Positions 16,857 through 24,858 of a stretch of 64,000 bases of DNA are shown here, in pieces. The notes under the pieces were generated by a model. The model was given only the letters and a program-made list of their open reading frames with translations. It searched no databases and was not told where the DNA came from. Position numbers and translations under genes: made by a program. The DNA is from Paenibacillus phyllosphaerae. Its GTDB lineage: Bacteria > Bacillota > Bacilli > Paenibacillales > Paenibacillaceae. Location: positions 248,001 through 312,000 of the forward strand of contig NZ_JACHXK010000004.1 of NCBI RefSeq assembly GCF_014192105.1. Reading direction: 5' to 3'. The first letter of the stretch is position 1; every line of letters begins with the position of its first letter.

Positions 16857-18242
16857 CTAGTCTCGAATGCGGAATACCGGATAATGCTGCGAGAGCCGCT
16901 CACGCATCGCGTCCACTCTGGCTTGCGCCCGGCGGATGATCTCTTCCTCATCGATCAAGGTGCATCGCCCCTTCTCTACAACGACCCGCCCATGGACCAA
17001 CACCGTGTGGACATCGTTGCCATTGGCATTATAGACAAGTGCCGACGAATAGCGGTGGATCGGCGCGATATGCGCCTTCTGCATATCGATGATGACGATA
17101 TCGGCCAGCTTCCCTTGTTCGATCGAACCGAGCTCCGTTTCTCTCCCCATCGCCTTAGCGCCGCCAAGCGTCGCCATCTCGAGCACTTCCATCGGAGGTA
17201 ACAGGGTCGAGTCCAGCTGATTGACCTTGTGCAGGCAAGCCGTGAACTTCAGCACCTCGAGATTGTCCTGACAATTGTTGCTGCCTGGACCGTCGGTACC
17301 GAGCGCCACGTTGATCCCCATGCGGCGCATCTCCGGCACCCGCGCAACGCCGGAAGCCAAATACATGTTGGAGACCGGGCAATGAATGACCGAGGCCTGG
17401 TTTTTCGCCAACAGCTCAAGCTCGCTGTCATCGAGCCAGATGCCGTGCACGACCTGCGTGCGCGGACCGAGCAAACCTACCGCCTCGACGACTTCCAGAT
17501 TGCGCAGGCCGAAGCGGCCAAGCGTATTATCGATCTGGTCGCTCGTCTCCGCCACGTGAATGTGCGTGATCAGCTTGCGGTCCTGGCTGAATTGGGCCGC
17601 TTTCTCAAGGAATCCCCATGAGCAGCCGTACAGATTAAGCGGCCCCATGCCGATCTCGATTCTCCCCGAAGCTTCTCCCTGCCAGCTGTCCAAGAGCGCT
17701 TCCGTTCGGCTGAAGATCTCTTCCTCCGTTTCGCGCAGCCGCGGCTCGTAGCTCAGGTCCACGCCGCCTCTGGCCAGCTGGCCGCGAATGCCGGTAGCCA
17801 TCATGGCTTTCAGCACGCCGTCGGTGTTCGCGGTATCCGTATGAACGTAATGATGATCCATAATGTAAGTCGCGCCGGATTTCAAATTCTCGATGCAGCC
17901 GATGAGCGCCGCCAGATAGAAATCTTCCGCCTCCATCGCCAGCGACCCCGGCCAAATGATCTGACGCAGCCAATCCGACAGCTTCATGTCGTCCGATACG
18001 CCGCGCAGGAACGTCTGGAACAAATGGGTATGGCCGTTGATCAGGCCGGGCATGACCGCCATGCCCTTCGCATCTATCACGCGATCCGCCTTGTCGATCA
18101 TAGCTTGGTTCTCTGCGCCGGAATGCCAAGGTCCCACCTCGGCGATACGCTCTTGTTCGATACGAATATATCCCGGATGGTACACCTGGCGGTCTGCATC
18201 CATCGTGAGGACGACGCCATTGTAAATTAATGTTGTGCTCAC
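16857..18242 (-). CDS. metal-dependent amidohydrolase (ATZ/TRZ, 8-oxoguanine deaminase-like)
   Basis: 461 residues of the cytosine-deaminase-like amidohydrolase superfamily, which removes amino or other groups from purine, pterin or triazine rings. Metal and catalytic residues are all present: H71-x-H73 (NGHTHLFQTFLRG), H229 and E232 (HIHVAETSDQ), H266, H287 and D317 (GTDGPGSNN). The HLFQTFLRG loop resembles that of 8-oxoguanine deaminases and TrzN/AtzB-type enzymes more than GuaD. The start is a GTG with a poor ribosome site. As first gene of the operon it faces the PucR-type regulator, so the substrate is probably an imported purine-like ring. The exact substrate is not decided. Confidence 0.88.
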   Translation of the reverse strand: MSTTLIYNGVVLTMDADRQVYHPGYIRIEQERIAEVGPWHSGAENQAMIDKADRVIDAKGMAVMPGLINGHTHLFQTFLRGVSDDMKLSDWLRQIIWPGSLAMEAEDFYLAALIGCIENLKSGATYIMDHHYVHTDTANTDGVLKAMMATGIRGQLARGGVDLSYEPRLRETEEEIFSRTEALLDSWQGEASGRIEIGMGPLNLYGCSWGFLEKAAQFSQDRKLITHIHVAETSDQIDNTLGRFGLRNLEVVEAVGLLGPRTQVVHGIWLDDSELELLAKNQASVIHCPVSNMYLASGVARVPEMRRMGINVALGTDGPGSNNCQDNLEVLKFTACLHKVNQLDSTLLPPMEVLEMATLGGAKAMGRETELGSIEQGKLADIVIIDMQKAHIAPIHRYSSALVYNANGNDVHTVLVHGRVVVEKGRCTLIDEEEIIRRAQARVDAMRERLSQHYPVFRIRD

Positions 18243-18264
18243 CGTCTTCGCCCCGCTCCCATTA

Positions 18265-18281
18265 TGTCAGGTAATATGACA
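18265..18281. promoter_or_regulatory. dyad near the amidohydrolase promoter
   Basis: TGTCA (18265-18269) and TGACA (18277-18281) form an inverted repeat around GGTAATA. On the minus strand CATAAT within it is a plausible -10 box. This may be a regulator site over the operon promoter; the role is inferred. Confidence 0.35.
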
Positions 18282-18322
18282 CTTGATTCGTTTTTTTCAT
18301 CATAAGGGATTGATCGCGATAC

Positions 18323-18335
18323 TGTCATTGGCTAT
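18323..18335 (+). promoter_or_regulatory. PucR-box-like site, weaker copy
   Basis: TGTCATTGGCTAT fits 10 of 13 positions of the B. subtilis PucR box as I recall it (WWWCNTTGGTTAA). It faces the stronger site at 18369-18381 in inverted orientation. Confidence 0.45.
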
Positions 18336-18368
18336 AGTAGATGAAAAGAATTCTAAACTTTAGCTAAC

Positions 18369-18381
18369 TTAACCAATGACT
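18369..18381 (-). promoter_or_regulatory. PucR-box-like operator
   Basis: On the minus strand AGTCATTGGTTAA fits 12 of 13 positions of the PucR-box consensus (WWWCNTTGGTTAA, from memory). It sits in the gap between the regulator gene and the divergent catabolic operon, where a PucR-family protein would be expected to bind. Confidence 0.65.
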
Positions 18382-18436
18382 TCAGCTTCATCTAGGTATA
18401 TTTGACATGCGACGTCATCTATATGTCGGAGGTGTA

Positions 18437-20110
18437 ATGATGATCCTGGCAGACTTGCTGGAAATCCCGATGCTCAAGAATACGCGAGTAACCGCCGGCG
18501 CAAGCGGACTGAAACGGACCGTCCACTCGGTGAACATGATGGATTCCCCGGATATATTCGACTATCTGCGGCCCCACGAGCTCGTCCTGACGACCGCTTA
18601 TGCGATCAAGGACCAACCCGATATTCTGGTCAAACTCGTAACCGAGATGGCGGCGCAGAATTGTGCGGGGATCGGCATCAAGACCAAACGTTACATCGAC
18701 CGCATCCCCGATCACGTGAAGGAGGTCGCGGACCGTCTGCACGTCCCGCTGCTGGAATTGTCGCTCGATTGCTCGATCGCCGAAGCGCTACATCAGCTGC
18801 TCGGCCGGATTATGGAGTTCCGGACGCACGAGATGCGCCATGCGCTGGAGAGTCACCGGAAGTTGTCAGACATTATACTGGAGGGCAAAAGCCTGCAGCA
18901 GATGATGGAGGCGCTGTCCAACCTGCTCGGTCTGCCCGTGCTGTTGATCGACTCGGCCGCGAATAGCCTCGCGCAATCGCATCATTTTGAACAAGCGGAA
19001 TATCGCCAGACCATCCATGTATTGAAATCCCATCTCCCGTCGCGCTTACCGGAGCAAAAGCCGGTCACGATCCCGCTGCTCGCCTCGGATAAGCTGCCTT
19101 ACTCCCATCTCGCCTGTTATCCGGTGCAGACCTATCAGCCTCAAGGTTATTTGCTCGCCTTCACGAACAATGCGCAGGAGGATTCGCTCGTCTACTTGAC
19201 GGTCGAGCAGGCCGTCAATGTCATCAGCTTCGAATTGTTGAAACAGCAGGCGGTGAAGGAGCGCTCGCGGCGGTACAAGTATGACTTTTTCTCCGATGTC
19301 ATCGACGGGCTCGTGACGACGGAGCAGGAAATTCTGCATCGTGGGCGCAAATACGGGCTGAAGGAAAGTACGCCTTATCTGTGCGCCAGCATCAAGAAGG
19401 ATCCGGCGCTGTTGGAAAAGCCCTATCGCGATAACAAGCCCGCCGAGCTTGAGAAAGAACAGCTGTACGATATCGTGAAGCAGCAAGCAAGAGTCGAGGG
19501 GCTCGCCTTCCTCATGTTCGTGAAGCAAGACGGACTTGTCATGCTGCTGCCGCAGGAAGCAACAGCGGAACAATCGGAGGAAGCCGAACGCGTGCTGGAG
19601 GCGCAGCTGCACCATCTGGCGGAGACGATCTGGACGGCGCACGGCGTCTCGATATCGATCGGAATCGGCAATGCGGCCGACCGGCTGACGAAGCTGCCCA
19701 AGTCGTACGGCGAATCGCAGGACGCTCTCCAGACCGGTTATAACAGCAAGAAGAGGCGATTCGTGCAATTCTTCCATGTGAAGGAATTCGGCGACCTGCT
19801 TCGGCTGCTGCCTCCCGCGGACATGACGGAGTTCATCCACGATACGTTCCGCGGACTGCTGCAGCTCGACACGCGGGAGAGACGGGAGCTCCAGCGGACG
19901 CTGCGCGCCTACTATGACCATCACTGCCATATTGCCGATACCGCCAAGCAGCTGTTCGTCCATCGCAACACCGTCATCTACCGGTTGGAGAAATGCGAGC
20001 AGCTGACCGGCAGATCGCTGCGCTCGATCTCGGACAGCCTCCGTTTCCGCGTCGCGTTCCAGATGGCGGATGTGCTTGGACTGGCGTTTACGGAGGATGA
20101 GCCGGTTTAA
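18437..20110 (+). CDS. PucR-family transcriptional regulator
   Basis: 557 residues from the ATG at 18437, preceded by GGAGGTG. The N-terminal part (ILADLLEIPMLKNTRVTAG) is the purine-catabolism-regulator-like sensory domain, the middle resembles the GGDEF-like/CdaR region, and the C-terminus is the PucR-type helix-turn-helix (DTAKQLFVHRNTVIYRLEK). In B. subtilis PucR controls purine catabolic genes in response to purine intermediates. Here the gene is divergent from the transporter/amidohydrolase/Rieske operon, with two PucR-box-like sites between them, so it very likely controls that operon. The effector is unknown. Confidence 0.9.
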   Translation: MMILADLLEIPMLKNTRVTAGASGLKRTVHSVNMMDSPDIFDYLRPHELVLTTAYAIKDQPDILVKLVTEMAAQNCAGIGIKTKRYIDRIPDHVKEVADRLHVPLLELSLDCSIAEALHQLLGRIMEFRTHEMRHALESHRKLSDIILEGKSLQQMMEALSNLLGLPVLLIDSAANSLAQSHHFEQAEYRQTIHVLKSHLPSRLPEQKPVTIPLLASDKLPYSHLACYPVQTYQPQGYLLAFTNNAQEDSLVYLTVEQAVNVISFELLKQQAVKERSRRYKYDFFSDVIDGLVTTEQEILHRGRKYGLKESTPYLCASIKKDPALLEKPYRDNKPAELEKEQLYDIVKQQARVEGLAFLMFVKQDGLVMLLPQEATAEQSEEAERVLEAQLHHLAETIWTAHGVSISIGIGNAADRLTKLPKSYGESQDALQTGYNSKKRRFVQFFHVKEFGDLLRLLPPADMTEFIHDTFRGLLQLDTRERRELQRTLRAYYDHHCHIADTAKQLFVHRNTVIYRLEKCEQLTGRSLRSISDSLRFRVAFQMADVLGLAFTEDEPV

Positions 20111-20116
20111 AAAAAT

Positions 20117-20151
20117 AAAACCAAGGCAGGATGACCCTGACCTTGGTTTTA
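20117..20151. terminator. bidirectional terminator between pucR-like and ABC-F genes
   Basis: AAAACCAAGG (20117-20126) pairs with CCTTGGTTTT (20141-20150). The longer T run is on the minus strand, so it serves both the ABC-F gene and the regulator gene. Confidence 0.85.
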
Positions 20152-20180
20152 TGGCACGCGTTATATCGTAACTTACAGGC

Positions 20181-21722
20181 TTATGCCCGCCCCCACTCTT
20201 GCACCCGCCACACCTGCGTCACCCAATCCTCGTAGAAGGACGGTTCGTGCGAGACCAAGATGATCGTGCCCTCATAGCGGATGAGCGCTTCGCGAAGGGC
20301 TTCCTTGGCCCTTGCGTCCAGATGATTCGTCGGTTCATCCAGGAGCAGCATATTGCTCTTGGCTGCCATCAGCTCGCACAATCTCACCTTTGCCTGCTCC
20401 CCGCCGCTTAATGAAGCGACCGGCTGTCTGATGTGCTGTTCGTTCAGGCCCGCACTCGCGAGCAACCGGCGCAGATCCTTATTCGTCAGATCCGGCCTTA
20501 AGGTGGCCAGGTGATCGAACGGCGTGCAGACGGGAGGTACCGTCTCTTGGGCAAAATACGCCCCTTGCACGCGTTCACCCCGCTTAACCGTACCACCAAG
20601 CGGCGGCAACTCGCCGAGCAGCGTCTTCAGCATCGTCGATTTGCCGATGCCGTTATAGCCGGTAATGGCGATTTTGGCTCCGCGCGCGACTCGCAGATCG
20701 ACCGGCTTGAACAATGGAGTCGTATACCCGACCTCGATCCGATTCGCTTGCAGTACCTGAGGGACAGGTTCGGCATGCACATGGAACCGGAACCGAGGCG
20801 GCGGCCCTTGCGCCGGTTTCTCGATGATCGACAGCCGGCCCAGCATCTTCTCCCGGCTCTTGGCTTGCTTCGCATTGCGGACCTTATTCTTCTGAATGAA
20901 ACTTTCCAGCTTCTGAATTTCCTTCTGCTGCCGGTCATAAGCGCTCTGCAGCTGCTCCCGTCCCAGATCGAAGGTCCGCCTGAACGCTTCATAATTGCCG
21001 GCATAGCGCCTAATGGCGTGCTGGTCGACATGGAGAATCGCGGTCGTGACCTCATTGAGAAAATGCTCGTCATGCGAGATGACGAGATACGCCTGTTCAT
21101 AGCTCTTCAGATAGCCGATCAGCCATTCGATATGCGCATCGTCGAGAAAGTTCGTCGGCTCGTCGAGCAGCAGCACATCCGGCTGCTCCAGCAGCAGCTT
21201 CGCGAGTAACAGCTTCGTCCTCTGTCCGCCGCTCAATGCCGCCACATCCCGTTCGGGCCCGAGCTCGAGCAGGCCGAGACCATGCGCCACTTCCGCCATA
21301 TGCGTCTCGATTTCATAAAAACCGCTATCTTCCAGCCGCTGCTGCAGCTCTCCGTATTGGGCGAGCAGACGCTCGAGCCGGTCGCCGCCGGCGGCGGTCA
21401 TCTCTTCGGCGATCGTCAAGAGGCGCTCTTCCATGCGGTATAGCGAAGAGAAGGCGCTCTGCAGCACCTGCTTGATCGAATGGCCCGGCAGCAGCCCGAG
21501 ATGCTGCTGCAGGTAACCGATCGTAAGCTGCGCCTGCCATTCCAACTTCCCCGCATCGGCAATGAGCTCCCCTGCCAAGATGCGCAGCAAGGTGGATTTG
21601 CCCGCTCCGTTACTGCCGACGAGACCGATATGCTCCCCTCTCAGAAGCCGGAAACTCGCTTGGTGAAAAATCGTTTTATCGCCATACGTATGGCTCAGTT
21701 GTTCGACCTGTAACAAACTCAT
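20181..21722 (-). CDS. ABC-F family ribosomal ATPase (possible antibiotic resistance)
   Basis: 513 residues with two ABC domains and no membrane helices. Walker A motifs are GSNGAGKST and GYNGIGKST, and signatures LSGGQ and LSGGE. The inter-domain linker (about residues 240-310) is rich in charged residues (QQKEIQKLESFIQKNKVR), as in the ribosome-reaching P-site tip of ABC-F proteins. ABC-F proteins act on the translating ribosome; one branch displaces bound antibiotics. The start at 21722 follows a GAGAGA-type site. The gene lies behind a leader peptide and attenuator (21864-22101), an arrangement common for antibiotic-inducible ABC-F genes. The drug class cannot be read from the sequence. 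Confidence 0.92.
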   Translation of the reverse strand: MSLLQVEQLSHTYGDKTIFHQASFRLLRGEHIGLVGSNGAGKSTLLRILAGELIADAGKLEWQAQLTIGYLQQHLGLLPGHSIKQVLQSAFSSLYRMEERLLTIAEEMTAAGGDRLERLLAQYGELQQRLEDSGFYEIETHMAEVAHGLGLLELGPERDVAALSGGQRTKLLLAKLLLEQPDVLLLDEPTNFLDDAHIEWLIGYLKSYEQAYLVISHDEHFLNEVTTAILHVDQHAIRRYAGNYEAFRRTFDLGREQLQSAYDRQQKEIQKLESFIQKNKVRNAKQAKSREKMLGRLSIIEKPAQGPPPRFRFHVHAEPVPQVLQANRIEVGYTTPLFKPVDLRVARGAKIAITGYNGIGKSTMLKTLLGELPPLGGTVKRGERVQGAYFAQETVPPVCTPFDHLATLRPDLTNKDLRRLLASAGLNEQHIRQPVASLSGGEQAKVRLCELMAAKSNMLLLDEPTNHLDARAKEALREALIRYEGTIILVSHEPSFYEDWVTQVWRVQEWGRA

Positions 21723-21863
21723 GGTATCTCTCTCCTTTATTTGCTTTCCGAATCGAAAGCCAACCGAAGAGAGAAGGAAGTAGAACACATTGCTATTCGG
21801 TTATGTTTTCCGCACAATCGAAGCCCCATGTTAGTCAAGGATGCTTCAGAATGATAGGAAAAT

Positions 21864-21894
21864 GCAAAAAGGGCAAGGTGAACACACCCTGCCC
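21864..21894 (-). terminator. attenuator terminator in the ABC-F leader
   Basis: On the minus strand GGGCAGGGTG (21894-21885) pairs with CACCTTGCCC (21880-21871), followed by TTTTTGC. It lies about 140 bases upstream of the ABC-F start codon and downstream of a leader ORF, so it would stop transcription before the gene. CTGCCC at 21982-21977 can pair with its left arm and act as antiterminator. Confidence 0.8.
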
Positions 21895-21993
21895 TTGGCC
21901 GCGCGGACCGATATTGGCATGAAAGGCATCGTGTTCTGTATCTCCTGTTCTTCGGTTGGCTCGTTAACCCTCAAATGGGCAGACGTATCCCGT

Positions 21994-22035
21994 CTAAGCC
22001 AATTTCCGTACAAGAACAGTCGATAAAAAGAACAT
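21994..22035 (-). CDS. leader peptide of the ABC-F attenuator
   Basis: A 13-codon ORF, MFFLSTVLVRKLA, starts at 22035 nine bases or less after a strong GAGGAGG site and ends with TAG. The coding sequence itself forms half of a hairpin: AAGAACAG and GCCAA on the plus strand (22012-22019 and 21998-22002) pair with CTGTTCTT and TTGGC at 21945-21960. Ribosomes stalled on it would change which downstream hairpins form. It is too short for homology evidence; the call rests on the ribosome site, position and pairing. Confidence 0.7.
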   Translation of the reverse strand: MFFLSTVLVRKLA

Positions 22036-22071
22036 ACCTTTCCTCCTCATTAACGATATAGAACCTCTACG

Positions 22072-22101
22072 AGCATACCATCGGACAAACTAAATTGTCA
22101 A
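22072..22101 (-). promoter_or_regulatory. promoter of the ABC-F leader transcript
   Basis: TTGACA (22101-22096), an 18-base spacer and TATGCT (22077-22072) on the minus strand, about 35 bases upstream of the leader ORF. Confidence 0.7.
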
Positions 22102-22116
22102 TTTCAGGAATCTAAA

Positions 22117-22857
22117 TCACATCGTCTGGCCGCTGTCCACGGTGATCGTCTGGCCGGTAATTGCCGGCTGCTCGAGAACCGCGGCGATCATCGCTGCGAT
22201 CTCCTCTGCCGTCGATACGCGCTGCAGCGGCAGGTGTCCGCCAAGCTTCCGCATTTGCGCTTCGCGTCCGCTCCACCATCTTGTCTCGACCGCTCCCGGC
22301 GCGATGCAATTGACGCGCACTTCGGGCGCCATTGCGCGGGCGAGCGACTTCGTCAACCCATGTACAGCGGACTTGGATACCGCGTAGGGCAAGGATGATC
22401 CTAACCCCGTGGAGCCCGCGATGCTGCCGAGATTGACGATGGCCCCGGCCTCGCTTTGCTTCAGGTATGGCGCTGCGGCGCGAGCGCAATGGAACATGCC
22501 TTTGACGTTCACGCCGATCAGCTCCTCCCATACGTCATCCGTCACGGACTCGAGGTCATTGAGCGGAATATGGCGCGTGATACCGGCATTATTGACCAGC
22601 CAATCCAGTCTGCCGTAGGCTTCGATCGTCCTTGCGATCATGTCCCGGACGGCTGCGTCATCCGCCACGTCCGCTTGGATCGCCAAGGCTTCACCGCCCG
22701 CGTCCCGAATCATGGTCGCGGTTTCTTCCGCTTCGGATCGAGATCGGGCGTAATTGACGACGACGCATGCGCCGCGCCTTGCCAGTTCAAGGCTGACGGC
22801 TCTTCCGATCCCTGTTCCCCCACCCGTGACTAAAACTACTTTTTGTTGTTGACTCAT
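22117..22857 (-). CDS. SDR-family oxidoreductase (FabG-like)
   Basis: 246 residues of the classical short-chain dehydrogenase family. The NAD(P)-binding motif is TGGGTGIGRA, the NNAG motif is intact, and the active site is Ser (NLGSIAGSTG) with YAVSK. The C-terminal AITGQTITVDSGQTM is typical of FabG-like proteins. The substrate is unknown. Its ATG overlaps the stop of the EamA transporter gene (ATGA), with the ribosome site inside that gene, so the pair is translationally coupled. Confidence 0.9.
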   Translation of the reverse strand: MSQQQKVVLVTGGGTGIGRAVSLELARRGACVVVNYARSRSEAEETATMIRDAGGEALAIQADVADDAAVRDMIARTIEAYGRLDWLVNNAGITRHIPLNDLESVTDDVWEELIGVNVKGMFHCARAAAPYLKQSEAGAIVNLGSIAGSTGLGSSLPYAVSKSAVHGLTKSLARAMAPEVRVNCIAPGAVETRWWSGREAQMRKLGGHLPLQRVSTAEEIAAMIAAVLEQPAITGQTITVDSGQTM

Positions 22858-23765
22858 AATGTACTTCCTCCTTTAACGTGCATATGCGTTGCCGATGTGT
22901 GGACGCTAATAGTGCCGCGCTTCCCTTCCCAGTTGACGAGGAAAATGCCGCCGCAGATCAAGGCACCGCCAAGCCCGACATACCAATGCAGCTGCTCGTT
23001 CAGCAGCAGCCAGCTGGAGAGGACGCCGAATAACGGGACAAGGAATAAGAAGGCGCTTGTCTTGGCCGGATCGCTGCTTGCCAGCAGACGGTACCACAGC
23101 GTAAATTGCGCGATTGAGCATATCGCGACCAACGTGAACAGGACGGCAATCGAGCTTAGATTGAAGTCCCAGCGCGGCGTCTCCGTAAGCATGCTCAGAA
23201 GAAGGAGCGCTGCACCGCCGAACAGCATTTGATACCCCGCCAAGACCGACCTGTCCAACGCAGCGCCCCACCGCTTATATAGAAGCGTAGCAGTAGCAAA
23301 GCACAGAGCGCCTGCCAAACCTAACAAACTGCCGGGATTAACCCCTACATGCAGGCCGAATGAGACGGCAACGCCGACGAAACCGATCGCCACGCCGAAC
23401 CACTGCACGGCCCGATAAGAAGCGCCCATGAACAAAGTACCGATAATAATGACAAGCAGTGGATTCATGCTCGTAATAATCGCCGACTCGCCGGATGTAA
23501 TCCATCTCATGCTGTAGTAGGCACATCCCATCACGCCCGCCGATTGGAACAATCCGATCAGGGCGATGTGCAACCATTGGCGGCCTCCCTTCGGCTGCGG
23601 TTTACTTCGCGCGAACCAAGCTAGCAGCCCGCCGGCGATGACGAAGCGAACGCCCATCAGCAAGAATGGCGGCGCATAGTGCAGTCCGATTTTGCCAACG
23701 GGGAAAGCTATGCCCATCATGAAAGTCGTCGCGATGATTAAACCGACATATAGCTTCTTACTCAT
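22854..23765 (-). CDS. EamA/DMT-family transporter
   Basis: 303 residues with ten predicted membrane helices in two EamA repeats (YVGLIIATTFMMGIAFPVGK and the second half from about residue 150). DMT-family proteins usually export metabolites or amino acids. It is divergent from a LysR regulator gene 120 bases away, the common pairing for this family, so the regulator probably controls it and the coupled SDR gene. Confidence 0.9.
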   Translation of the reverse strand: MSKKLYVGLIIATTFMMGIAFPVGKIGLHYAPPFLLMGVRFVIAGGLLAWFARSKPQPKGGRQWLHIALIGLFQSAGVMGCAYYSMRWITSGESAIITSMNPLLVIIIGTLFMGASYRAVQWFGVAIGFVGVAVSFGLHVGVNPGSLLGLAGALCFATATLLYKRWGAALDRSVLAGYQMLFGGAALLLLSMLTETPRWDFNLSSIAVLFTLVAICSIAQFTLWYRLLASSDPAKTSAFLFLVPLFGVLSSWLLLNEQLHWYVGLGGALICGGIFLVNWEGKRGTISVHTSATHMHVKGGSTL

Positions 23766-23885
23766 GCTCCATCCACCAGCTCTCTATGTGATGACCTTAT
23801 TGTAGCGGAGGGTTGGTTTTCTGTATAATGATTGATATTGATAGTTGCCATCAGATTTCTTAATACCAAGATCGACGGAGGGGGC

Positions 23886-24752
23886 ATGAGAATGGAGAGC
23901 GGGGATTTGCGCGTATTTCAGACGGTTGCCAGAGAAGGAACCATTACGAGAGCGGCACAGCGTCTCGGGTATGTCCAGTCGAACGTAACTTCACGCATTC
24001 AACAACTGGAGCAAGAGCTGGGGACACAGCTCTTCGTGCGTCATAACCGGGGGATGTCATTATCGGCCAGCGGCAGCATGCTATTAGGCTATGCGGACAA
24101 AGTTATCGGCTTGCTCGATGAGGCTGCAAGAGCGCTCTCCGCTTCGGATGAGCCCGGCGGACCGCTTCGGATCGGTTCCACGCAGACGGCAGCGGCCGTT
24201 CGTCTGCCCAAGCTGCTCACCCACTATCATAAGCTGCATCCGCAAGTGCTGCTGTCGGTAACGACGGGGCATACGCAGAAGCTAATCGACGGCGTCCTGC
24301 AATTCGAGCTAGATGGGGCATTCATTAGCGCGGATTGCGACCATCCTGAGCTCGCGGTACTGTCTGTCTTCGTGGAGGAGATGGTCATTGCCGCCGCCGC
24401 ATCACCCAATGAGGATCAAGAGCAACTGCTCGGCAAGCCGATCATCGTTTTTACTCCCGGCTGCTCGTACCGGACAATTCTCGAACAGTGGATACGGGAC
24501 AAAGGCATCATGAATCCTGTCTTGATGGAGTTCGGCACCCTTGAGGCGATCATCGGAGGCGTTAGCGCGGGCCTTGGAATCTCGCTGATGCCGAAGTCGC
24601 TGCTCGATCACCATACCGCGGATGGGACGATCGCCTCATTCCCGCTGAGCGCTGAGCCTACGTACATGCGGACGAATTTCATCACGCGCAAGGACTCGTT
24701 CCAAAGCAGTGCCTTGCAGGCATTCATCCGTGAACTTGCCGTGCAAGCTTAA
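23886..24752 (+). CDS. LysR-family transcriptional regulator
   Basis: 288 residues. The N-terminal winged helix (DLRVFQTVAREGTITRAAQR) is followed by a periplasmic-binding-like effector domain. The start is either the ATG at 23886 or the one at 23892, both after GGAGGGGG. The upstream gap contains GATAGTTGCCATC, an inverted repeat of the T-N11-A form bound by LysR proteins, next to a TATAAT-like box. It is expected to control the divergent EamA/SDR operon. The ligand is unknown. Confidence 0.92.
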   Translation: MRMESGDLRVFQTVAREGTITRAAQRLGYVQSNVTSRIQQLEQELGTQLFVRHNRGMSLSASGSMLLGYADKVIGLLDEAARALSASDEPGGPLRIGSTQTAAAVRLPKLLTHYHKLHPQVLLSVTTGHTQKLIDGVLQFELDGAFISADCDHPELAVLSVFVEEMVIAAAASPNEDQEQLLGKPIIVFTPGCSYRTILEQWIRDKGIMNPVLMEFGTLEAIIGGVSAGLGISLMPKSLLDHHTADGTIASFPLSAEPTYMRTNFITRKDSFQSSALQAFIRELAVQA

Positions 24753-24770
24753 CGCAAGGTTCATGACCAA

Positions 24771-24808
24771 TAAAAAAAGAGAGTCGCCATCATGCAGATG
24801 GGGCTCTC
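24771..24808 (-). terminator. terminator after the acidic protein gene
   Basis: On the minus strand GAGAGCCCCATC pairs with GATGGCGACTCTC, followed by seven T residues. It supports that the acidic ORF is a transcribed gene. Confidence 0.8.
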
Positions 24809-24858
24809 TTCGATGTGTAGAATGGGATCTTGCTTGGGAGAAGGGATTGAGACGAGTA

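Noticed and set aside
16857-18242. Calling the amidohydrolase guanine deaminase (guaD)
   Set aside because: The HTHLFQTFLRG metal loop and the CPVSNMYLASG region resemble 8-oxoguanine deaminase and ATZ/TRZ enzymes; a precise name is not supported.
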